Source: Euleptes europaea
Taxonomy: Eukaryota; Chordata; Lepidosauria; Squamata; Sphaerodactylidae
Direction of reading: 5' to 3'
Assembly: GCF_029931775.1 (NCBI RefSeq)
Contig: NC_079325.1
Coordinates: forward strand, 37,922,673-37,986,672
Length of the DNA stretch: 64,000 bases
Shown here: one piece after another, positions 37,701 to 49,700 of the stretch
Layout: each line of letters opens with the position of its first letter
How positions within the stretch are numbered: the first letter of the stretch is position 1
Program-made: the position numbers and the translations under genes
Notes under the pieces: model-generated
Database searches by the model: none
What the model was told of the DNA's origin: nothing
The model's input: the letters and a program-made list of their open reading frames with translations, nothing else

Positions 37701-40700
37701 GGAAAAGAAATAGAGCAGGTAAAGCAATTTAAATACCTAGGTCTCTATTTTGCCTATAATATGTCTTGGTCAAGTCATCGTAAATCAGCAGTTAATATTG
37801 CCACCACTAGTGCATTGGCTATCTCACGCTTTTTCTTCAGCAGGGACAATCAATTTGTTCCAACTGCATTGAAAGTTTTTATGGCTGAAGTAATCCCACA
37901 ATTACTCTATGCCATTCCAATATGAATTAATGCCTTTGATACCCGTGTTGAAAGGGTACAATCCAAGTTTGTCTGGAAAATCATGGGTTTCCCATGTTGT
38001 GTCCTTATGCAGCCCTATGCTTAGAAACTGGCCTTACCATGGTAGAAACAAGAGCCTGGCTTATGTCAATCAAGTACTGGCTGCGGATACACTTCCAAGC
38101 CGATCCCAGGACTTTTTACACCATATGCTGTCCGAATTCAACATCTCTAACTGGTACATTAGTATAACGGGTAAAATAAATCTAATGGGTCTTTCCATTG
38201 ATTCTCTGTTTACACTTCCCTTCCTAAGTGCATATCAAATGGTTAAACGTAGAATTCTGGACATTGAATTGCAAACCCTTGATAGCCTTGCCAAAAAAAT
38301 TTGTTCCCCTTTGAGTTTTGAAATCCCCCTAACTACCGGTCAACTGCCTCCTTATTTGTCTGACCTACATGCTCCGCAAATGCGTAGAGCATTTGCACTG
38401 CTAGGTGCAATGCTCTCCCTTCAGCTGTTACTTTTGGACGATATAACCAAACCAGTCATTCGGCGAGGCTATGTCCCTGCAACTCAAATTCAATTGAGTC
38501 GGTTTCCCATATCCTTCTTTATTGTCCTCAGTTTGATGTTATTCGTCACAATCTACTCGATCATATTTTAACTAATATGTCAGGACACTCGGAGGCCCTG
38601 AAAGTTTATTATCTTCTCAATGACTTGTCAACCGACATAATTGAAAAAGTAGCTGTTTTTTTAAGTTCAGTAATCAAAAACAGATTGGATAAGGTTAATG
38701 ATTGAAGGTGTCCAATACTCCTTGTTTTCCTATAGCTATTCATCATTTGTATGGATCACTTATTGTATTGTATGCCAATAAAGGTCTTGAATTGAATTGA
38801 ACGCAACTCCTATGCTGGGGGAGGGGAGAAGAACATATGGAAAAGCTCTAAAAAACCTATCTCTGGCATACTTTTGCAATGGCATTTCTGCCTAGAGGTT
38901 TTTCAAGCCCCAGATCACAGCCAGGAGATGTACAATAACTCATAGAAGAATGTCTTTGGAACCTATTTTTCTACCTTCATATATGGCATCCCAACAGTGA
39001 CTTCAGTTTCGAGAGAAAGGCCGTAAGTCAGTAGCAAAGCACCTACTTTGCATTCAGAATGGCCTAGGTTCCGTCTCTGGGAAAAATCAATGCCCAAGAC
39101 CCCAGAGAAGCAGAATACAGTATTGAGCTAGATGGTCCAAAGGTCTGATTCAGTGTCAGACAGCTTCTGATAGAAACAAGCTGCATCTCAGCAGCAGAGC
39201 ACATACAGAAGTCTCCAGGTTTCAGCCCCAGCACCTTCAGTTAAAAATTCTTGGGCAGAATGGCCATTTCCTCCTTAATATTCTGAACAGATACTGTTTG
39301 TCAGCAGCACACACACTGTGCCCAAAGAGCGCAGATAAGGCAATGTAATAGGTTCATGAACTTACTTTTGTAATTCCAATGGATGCTGGTGACTTGGATC
39401 TCCTGAGTAGGAATGTATTCTTCAACAAATTTCTTTCCTTGGAGTCTATGCCAAAGAGTGGTCTTCCCTGTGTTTCGGTCCCCCCGGATGACAATTTTCA
39501 CTAGGTGAGGAAAACAAACCAAAAATATACATAAACATTATGCTGTTTAGAACATTTACATATTTTGCAAGCCACTGCTCAACAACAGTTCATCCTCCAT
39601 TTAATACTAGGAACTTACAGAAATATGCAGGTTGATAAATAATGCTGCAGTAGCCACTAAATCTGCAAAAACTTGTTAAAAATACAGGAAAGTCCTTGTT
39701 TAAAATACAGCAAAACAGTCAACATTTTGTCGAAGGCTTTCACAGTCAGAGTTCATTGGTTCTTGTGGGTTATCCGGGCTGTGTAACCGTGGTCTTGGTA
39801 TTTTCTTTCCTGACGTTTCGCCAGCAGCTGTGGCAGGCATCTTCAGAGGAGTAACACAGTGTCTCTCAATGTCAAGTGTGAGACACTGTGAGACACCATG
39901 TGAGACACTGAGAGACACTGTCCTTCAGTGTTACTCCTCTGAAGATGCCTGCCACAGCTGCTGGCGAAACGTCAGGAAAGAAAATACCAAGACCACAGTT
40001 ACGCAGCCCGGATAACCCACAAGAACCAGTCAGCATTTTATTTACTGTTTTTTCTTTTAAAAGTGTTTTGTACTTGTGCTTTTGTTTGGGTTTTTTGCTG
40101 TGCTTTTGTTTGGGCTTTTTGCTTTGTTATGTTTTGAGTCAGAAGCAACTTGATGGCACTTGATACATACACATAACCATATATTAACAAAACATGTAGT
40201 GTATGTGTTGTGTAATTGAATAATAAATTTAAAAGATAAAGATACATATACTTGAAGAGAAGCTCAATTTGCCTTGGCAAAACCCATTTCCTTAAGAGAT
40301 TAAAAAACACACACACCAAATCAACAGTCCCACATCTTTGCTTAGCCATGTACTCAACAGGCCTGTTGTCCAAGTAGGATAAAAAAAAAAACAGGTCTCA
40401 AAGAAACATGGAGATAAAGACAAATTGTCAAGTTCAGGCTATCTTGGAGCAGTTACTTTGCTTTATTTTTGCTGTAATGATGCTTTGTTTGCAAGAAGCC
40501 ACTGAAGACAGTTCCGAACTGTTTGTAACAAACAGATTTATACTCCATGCTCCCTCTTGCAACATGATCGCCAGGGCAGTTATATGTTGAAGAAGAGTTG
40601 GCTTTTAGACCCTATTTTTCTCCACCAAAAGGAGTCTCAATGCGGCTTACAATCTCTTTCCCTTTTCCCCTCCCCACAACAAGCACCTTGTGAGGTAGGT

Positions 40701-43700
40701 GAGGCTGAGAGAGTTCTGAGAGAACTGTGACTAGCAAAAGTCACCCAGCAGGCTGCATGTGGAAGAGTGAGGAAACCTACTTGGTTCTCCACATTAGAGT
40801 CTGCCGCTCTTAACCACTATGCTAAGCTGGCTCTCCAATACACACACACCTGAACAGAACTTTTAAAATAATCAAACAAACGACAGCCTTGCCACTAAAA
40901 CAACTAAAACAGCAAAAGCATCAGTAAAATAAAAGCCACAGTAATAATCAGAGGCACAGCAAAACAACAACTTAACAGCTCTGTTGCACAGCTACCGCTG
41001 CTTTGATACATATGAACACATGAAGCTGCCTTGTACTGAATCAGACCCTTGGTCCATCAAAATCAGTATTGTCTACTCAGACCGGCAGCGGCTCTCCAGG
41101 GTTTCAGGCAGAGGTCTTTCACATCACCTAGTCCCTTTAACTGGAGATGCCAGGGATTGAACCTGGGACCTTCTGCATTCCAAGCCACGGCCCCTCCCCC
41201 AAAGCCCCCCTTTTTAAAGAAGGTTGTATTGGGCTGAACTGTAATAGGGATGTTGTTGGGGTATTTTCTTTGGGAAGGAACTCCAAAGACAAGGTGCTAC
41301 AATTGAGAAGACCCTGTCTGTTGTGGGCACCTTGTCTAGGCTTATGTGGAGGGTGGGGATCTTGAAGACCTGCAGCCCTAACTGGGCGAACAGCATGAGT
41401 GGTCCTGATTACCAGTTAGAGGCACATGATTGCTTGCTGGCTGAAATGAGATGCTTTTTTATTGTGCTGCAATTTAAATTTTAAAAAGGTTTTATCCAAT
41501 TTTAATTATCAGTCTTTATTTGCTAGTAAATTTTGCTTTGGCATATGTTTCGATGGTTTCTGTGAGCTGCTTTGAGCATTATCAGCAGAGAGCGAGATAC
41601 CAAGTATTAAGTATTTTACAGAAATGAAGTCTTCTCCCCAACCTTCTTGGGACTGTCATCACCTTTTAAAAAAAAGGTAAAGGTCCCCCGTGCAAGCACC
41701 GGGTCATTCCTGACCCATGGTGACATCACATCCCGACGTTTTCTAGGCAGACTTTGTTTTACGGGGTGGTTTGCCAGTGCCTTCCCCAGTCATCTTCCCT
41801 ATACCCCCAGCAAGCTGGGTACTCATTTTACCGACCTTGGAAGGATGGAAGGCTGAGTTGACCTTGAGCCGGCTACTTGAAACCAACTTCCGTTGGATCG
41901 AACTCAGGTCGTGAGCAGAGCTTGGACTGCAGTACTGCAGCTTACCACTCTGCGCCACGGGGCTCTTACCAGACACATTATGGAGCAGGAAGACAGACAC
42001 CCACACCCACACGTGTGTTAGTGAGCAGGTTATGCAAGATGATGGGCCAAAACTGACTGACGACTATCTCTCTGTGTGGCTCAGTTGGTCAATTAAGGGC
42101 CCTCCAACAAGCGCTTTTGATGGTGCTACTTTTCTGCCATGCTAATTCTACCATGCTAATTCGTAACAGGTCTGGAGAAAAACTCTCTCTCTGTAGCAGC
42201 TCCAACCCTCTGGAATCAGCTTCCTGGGGGGAAATTAGAAGATCCAGTTCTCTTGCCAATTTTTGTAAAGGGTGGAAGGCATTTTGCTTTAAAAAAAAAC
42301 TTTTCAATGTACTGTTTTCACGCACTCAGCTGAGATAATGTCTTCTTCTCCAGGCTGTGGCAATTGTGACTGTTCTGCATTATTAGGATTTTTGTATTAT
42401 TTTAAACTGCCTGGAACTTACAACAGTACAAAAATGCTTAAACAAACAAAGATGAAATGGACGACAAATATTGAGTGGCATAGGCCCAGCATTGCACGGT
42501 GCAATGATAGTAATTTTCCACCTCCAACTTCTAAATGGCTTATCTCCTGATAGCCTATGGTGAATAAAAACAGGCTCCAAGCAACCAAACAGAGAAGCTG
42601 ATTGTTTAAGGCTAGAAATTACTGTACGCACAGGCTTTTGCAATGGTATTCTTTTTTGCTGAAGAATAAATTTATTTTTGAAGGTACCCCTGGCCAAACC
42701 AATTTTGACAGCCTGTGATGTAAAGCACCACACACAATAGTCAATGCCAAGAAGCTCATTTCTTAAAAAATAAAAACTGAGCGGAGGCAGAGTTGTTCTG
42801 TTGGCCTACTCTGACTTGTCACAAAGATCAGCAGGAAAATACTCACACAGTAGATTACAGCACAGGGCACACCAGCAAAGCCTTTGAATAGGGACAATTT
42901 GCTACTAGCTTGGTGAACATGCAACCGCCCTTGCATGAGCAGACTATGCCTGACCCCAAATCTACTACCATCTTGACTGCAACAGCTCTTTCCTACTGCT
43001 CAGACAAGCTGTGGGTCTCACCAGAAATGTTATCACTGCTACCTCCTCTCAGCCACTTGGCACTGTTGCCAACTTAAACACTGCAGCAAGAGCTACCTTC
43101 CCTGAGAGGAGAACTCTGCAGAGATGGGAGGGGTGCAGCAGAGAACAGATGTGACAGGCCGGCAAAGTTCACGCCAAACACACCAAGCCTCTTACGCAAG
43201 CTGCTGTATCACCAATACAGATGGCGAGTTCTAGGTTCAGAGAGAAGGTTACAGCAAAGCCAACTGAATCAGAGAAGCACACACGTTCTCTCAGAAGCTA
43301 CCCTGAAAGCTCCCACAGCATCCAACACTTGTAACTGATGCCACCAATGTTCCTCCAATGCCTATCAAATATTCAAGAGCAAGGCGACAAGTGTCGTTCT
43401 GTACATGCTATTTAAAAATCAGTCACGCTTCAAGGTCTTAGCTCACAAGGGTCCTGTATGCAGGGATGGAATTTTGGACAGACAAGCACAAGAAGAAGAA
43501 GAGTTGTTTTTTATATGCTGACTTTCTCTACCACTTAAGGAAGAATCAAACCGGCTTACAATCATCTTCCCCTCCCCACAACAGACACCCTGTGAGGTAG
43601 GTGAGGCTGAGAAAGCTGTGACTAGCCCAAGGTCACCCAGCTGGCTTCGTGTGTAGAATTGGGGGAACCAACCCAGTTCACCAGATCAGCCTCTGCCGCT

Positions 43701-46700
43701 CATGTGGAGGTGTGGGGAATCAAACCCGGTTCTCCAGATCAGAGTCCACCACTCTTAACCACTACACCACACTGAAGCATACTCAAAGGAGTATACCCAA
43801 AGACCACTGATCAACAGCACAGGAATCAGGCCTACTCTGAATATATAAAGCTGCCATATACTGCATGGGTCCACCTGGCCTCGTACTGTTTACTTAGGTG
43901 CTATTTACACCGCCCAAATAATGCACTTTCAATCCACTTTCACTGCACCTTAACGATCGTTTGTAAGTGGATTTTGCCAGTTCACAGAGTAAAATCCACT
44001 TTCAAAGTGCATTGAGAGTGGATTGAAAGTGCATTATTTGGGCTGTGTAAATAGCACCATTGACTGGTAGCAGCACTTCGGCACAGAATTTCCCTAATTC
44101 TGCCAGTGCCTCCAACTGGGCCAGAGATTAATCCTGGAATCTGTAGCATGCAAGGCACATGCTCTGCTGCTGAGCTGCGGACCCTCCCCAAAGTGGCCTT
44201 CCATCTGACTAACAGCTTCAAGGTTCAGCAGGGTCAGAAAGAAAACCAGCCCAATGAATGAGAAGCACAGCCTACACATGTACAGCAGTGAGCCCTGGAA
44301 TGAAACATTCATACCTGGAATACGGCTCCCTCACCTAAGGGTTGGCCACCACTGCTTTAACTTGTACTAAGAGCAATACCCACAGAGCCCACCACGCATC
44401 AGACCCTCTTAGACTATCCTAACCCCACCTCACTCCTGTTTACATGGCAACTTCAAAACATATGGGGGGAGGAACGGCTGGACTCTCTCCTTAGTGCTGA
44501 ATGTAAAACTAATCACTATGCAAATATTGGTCTTCACTTAAAGTAGGTGCTACTTATCACAACCAGTAGAGATGTGGGCAGCTTCTTCAAAAGTCTGAAA
44601 TTAACTTTGGAATATCCTACGTCGCAAGGGATCCATCAATACAGGCCATGTAAAATCCATAAATTGAAATTTTTACCATCCATTGCCAATTCACAGAGCA
44701 CAGAGATGCCAGGGATAGAGCAAAACCTCTCTACAGCCATTTAATACTGCTAGTTAAAGTTATGCAAGATTCTGATTTCTCTCTGGTCAACTAAAAGGGG
44801 CTAAAGCAACAGATGGCACAAGTCACTGTACATCCCAAGAACAAGAACGTGGCAGAGAAAGAAAAGCTGCAAACCAAAAGGGTAATGCAGTGACCCATCA
44901 GAATGTATTCAAAATATTTCTAACCTGCTTTCTCCCAAAATGGAACCCAGAAGCATAATCTGGAGGTTTAATGAGAAAAGCAGACTATAAATGAAGTAAA
45001 TAAATGAGGTTACAAAAATATAGGAATGTATACAAGCAGGGATAAGTAGACAGCAGGGGGCAAGGATGAGGGAAACAGTGCATCACAAGACAGAGAAGGT
45101 CTCAATCAAAACTGGACCAGTCACACATACTAGTAAGTGGAGTACTACAAACTAATGGGATGCACACTGCTCTCAGCAGGGCCCCAAGCTCATAAACCTG
45201 GATTTTAATCAAAGATGCCAATACTGTTTTACCAGCTAGCTGACAGAAAAACCAGCACACAATTAGCAGCTCTCCTCCAGAGATGAATTAGTTCCATTAA
45301 CAGAGGAACTGTTTGCTCCCAGTCTGACAAGTGTGGCCTAAACACGGAAAGATATTTCAAAGGAAACCCTCTAGTCTAACTGCCCCAGTTCCAGCTCATA
45401 TGATTTAAAAAATAATCTCAATTCTTTTATTAACATACAAAGTGGCATTGTCGTTTCATGCATCAGTTGCCTTGCAATTAAAAAATTCTCCAAGGTGGTT
45501 TACAGCACAATACAGTAAGTTAATAAAATCAGTAATGCACAATTAAGAAGAAGAGTTGGTTTTTATATGCCGACTTTCTCTACCACTTAAGGAAGAATCA
45601 AACCGGCTTACAATCACCTTCCCTTCCCCTCCCCACAACAGACACCCTGTGAGGTAGGTGAGGCTGAGAGAGTGTGACTAGCCCAAGGTCACCCAGCTAG
45701 TTTCATGTGGACGAGTGGGGAAACAAATATAGTTCACCAGATGAGTGTCTGCCGCTCATGTGGAGGAGTGGGGAATCAAACCCGGTTCTTCAGATCAGAC
45801 TCCACTGCTCCAAACCACCAAGTCACACTCCTGCCACACCACTTCTTACTGATTTAACTCAAAGGCCCTCCAGACAAGGCAAGTCTTCATACACATCTGG
45901 AAAGTCTTCAGGAAGCAGCCGTTCTCAACTCCAAGAGGAGGGAGTTCCAAATTTGAGGGCAAACAGCAGAAAAAGCCCTCCCCTCGGTTCTCACCAGCCA
46001 AACTTCTGCTAACGATGGTCTCCATAATGAGGCTCAGGCTCATGGAGCTGACCTCAAGTCTGGAGATGGCTGATATATACAAAGTTATCTTCTATCAACT
46101 CAGATTATTGGTCCAGCTAGCCTGGTACTGTCTACTCTATATGGCAGCTGTTCTCCATTTAAACAATGGGTTTCTGCAGGTGCAAGGACTTCCACCTGCA
46201 CAGTAGGACCTCCTCGGCTCCCCCTCCCCCACATTAGTCCAAATGCCCTCTGAAATCCACCAGGAATAGGATTGGGGGGGGGGGTATTTCAGGCTGCCAA
46301 AGAAGGGGTAGCTGATAAAGTAGCACACCATGGATGGAAGTCCTTGAGCCCACAGAAATGTCGTGCTGCCTCTAACCCAATACATCCTCTAAAATACAAT
46401 GAATAGGTCTACATTGCACAAACAAATCATCATCTAATGCTGTAAATTCTTGCATAAAAATCTTCACACCACACATCTTGAATAAAACCTCATCTAAAGA
46501 AACACTTCACTCATCCCAAAATAGAAAATATTTTATAGGATTTTGTCAGCGCTCCCCCAAATCTCCAATTTTCCTTCGAAAAAATAGTCCTTGAAAAGCC
46601 AGTTTTCTTAAATATCTCCAGTTTTTCTCAGGCTTCCACGTGTCTATTGCTACTGAAACTTTTTTAAAGTGAAGTGCCCAATGCTGAACCTAGAACATTC

Positions 46701-49700
46701 TATATGCAAAGCAGATGCTCTACCACTGATCTATAAGCTCTTCCCATCGCCAATTTGATGGTAGCACACAGGCAAGTCGTGTTACGCATTACATAGAAAA
46801 AGAGCTGGAAACTATTTCAAATTTGTAAGAGGATTCTTTGAGGACATATCAGTTTTCTAGCTCCTTGGGAAGAAAAGAAACCCTCACACTGTACCACTGA
46901 CTGTCCTTGCCTGTCATTTAACTGCCAGGAAGACAGAGCAAGAGGTGCAAATTCGTCAGTTATTCCATTTCCCTAAGATCTGTACCCTTCCCCTCACTTA
47001 GACCAAACATCTCACATTAAATCTACCTTCAAGTGTCATATATAAAAAATACAAATACAAAGCTCATATCATGGACATGAATCCCCCCCCAAAAAAAACC
47101 TGTTTCACACTTTTTCAACTGAAACTAGTACAGTAACAGCACTGAGGGTTACTATGGAGACTGGAAAGCTTCTCTCTATGGCAGTGATAGAAAGCTGCAG
47201 TTAAAAATAGTGGCTAGAACATAAGCATTGTTAAGATAAAAAGCACCAAGCAAAACTCACTCTCAGAAGCAATGCAGGAAAAACTAAGGGTGCAGGAGAT
47301 AGACGTGTTCTTGGGCCACATCCAATATCCATGGTCCACACACAGTCGAAGCCCCAAACTGAGCTGGTCCCTCCAACTCATGGCGCAGGCAGCAAGAAAT
47401 ACAGAAGCCGCCTGAACCCTGTGCATCATATGACATAAGTACGAGATCACCAGAGGTATTTGCTAAGGAGGGGCCGTGGGGAAGGGCCATGACAGTCTGG
47501 TAGAACACATGCCACAAGTTTCTTGTTTAAGGATATGATGGAGCTGCTGCTAGTCCGAGCAGACAACATTACGCCAGACAGTCCAATGTCCAACACTGGT
47601 CATTATAAAGCAGCTTCATAAGATATATGCGATGTTCCTTTTTCTGTTTAGCAGAGCCCCTCAAGAGTGCAGAATGCTCTCAGCTCAAGATAGAAAAGTA
47701 TCAAATACCTTCCATTGCCAAATGCCAGGATCAACTAAGTGCTACTTAAAGAAGCCAGCATGAGTATTTCAGATTCTGAGAGACCAGAATCAAGCTGGAA
47801 CACATGAAGCCCCCTTATCAAAAGACCACTGGCATATCAAGGTCAGTGCTGGCTGCTCTGGCAAGCAGCTCTCCAGGGTCTGCAGTAGAGGTCTTTCATG
47901 TCATCTACCACCTGACCCTTTTCAGTGGAGATGCCAGGGATTGAGCCTGAAACTTTCTGCATGCAAAATGGATGCTCCACCACTAAGCACGAGAAGGCAG
48001 AAACCACTGCTCACCAAGTTCTTCTAGACCAGGATTCTTCAGCCTTCTCAGCACTCACTTTTAGTCCCAATGTGAAACATGGGACCCCACTTCACTTCTT
48101 TACTGTCTATGACTGTCATTTGTCTCCGATTTTACATTCCATCTTCTTGCTGAGATACATGTTGTGATAACCCCTCCTATACAGCCAACGGCCTGGAATC
48201 TATATATCTAATTCCCACATGTGCCCCCTGCCTGCAGACAGCTAAATCCACAGATAGGGGGCACACTCACCAACAGAAGTTTCTGCAAACTTGGGGTACG
48301 CCCCAAGTTAGCAGAAAAATCTGAAAACTTATAAAAGGTGGGAGTAAATTCCCAATTTTTAAAGAAGTGTTGACTGTGCATGTGCAGACAATGCTCTTCA
48401 GCCTCTGCCATCCACCTGGAGTAGCAACGGGGAAGCTGGAAACAGAGTGGGGCGGGGGGGAGAGGAAGTCTCACCGTGTTCACCCGGAGCAGCATCAGGC
48501 GAGCTGGTAACAGAGCAGGGCTGGAGCAGGGAGGAAGCCTGGAGCCATGATGGGGAGGAGATGGGAGTTTTGCAAGCCCCCACTTGTCCCTTTATATTAT
48601 TTAGACCCATAGCTTTCACCAACTTGCAAAGTTCGGGAAGGATAACTATTTCCAAGAATTTAATTGCACAAAACTATAATTTCACCATTTTAAAGCACTG
48701 TTTCAAGTCCTCACCACTCTCCCAATTTCATCTACTGACAGTCTACAAACATGTAGTTCACAATACTTCCAAAAGGTGTTCGGATTGTGGCGAGTTTCCA
48801 GGGAATTAAGTTCCATGATCAAGAGGGAGCTGCCAGTTCACTTTTGCTATCTGGGCCTTACAGCAAAGATGACTGCATTAAATTAAAAAGGATGCTCACA
48901 ACTGACCTCTAAGATTGTAATAAAATGTAGAGGTTTCTAAGATATTACACATCTTAAGCAGCACAATCCACTTTCACCACTCATAATGTTACCATCTCAT
49001 TCTTCTGAATACAAAGATCAGGCCTTAACTCCAAGTAATTTTTATGCAAGATTAGTGCCCACTCAAGCATGCTGCAGCTCTTGGTTACCAAATTATCCAT
49101 TCGCAACTTTAATCAAGGAGATCAGAAACACAAAAATCTCCTTTCAGTAGCAAAGAACACTGTATGCTACAAATCACTGTCTAGAAGCTGTACAGCTGAT
49201 AACTTTATCCTACTCAGCTATACGCCCGGTGTCTTATAACCACACAACAGAACACAGGCATGCAGATAATGGGAGTTGTAGAAAACATTTTTGAGGAGAG
49301 GCCACAGCTCTGTTTTGGAGCACATATTTTTCATGCACGATGTCCAGATTCAGTCCTCAGCCTCTCCAATTAAATGGGGTGGTGCGCATTGGGAAAGGCC
49401 CAAGATCCTAGAGACTCTTACCAGTCAGAGAGGACAGTACTGAGCTTCATGGACCAAAACTGCAATTTGGTGACAGGCAACTAGATACAGAGTACCAGTG
49501 TGGAGTAGTGGTTAGGGTATCGGTCTAGGAACAGTCCTTTAAAAACCAAGGAAAAGAAATGGGCAAAGCGGGTCTTAGTGTATAAAAACTTAAGCTGAAC
49601 ACAATTTTATTAATCTTTAAGGAGGCATAGGACTCCCATTTATTTTTGCTGCAACAGATTACCACAGCTCCCCCTGCGGAATTCTATGCCAATGAGCATT

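Noticed and set aside
37414-38799. Host gene reading of the 138- and 220-codon open frames
   Set aside because: YADD box, target duplication and LINE tail show a retrotransposon.
39850-39930. Possible short tandem array or CRISPR-like repeat (gagacact units)
   Set aside because: It is the low-complexity loop of a foldback element in a vertebrate genome, with no spacer structure.
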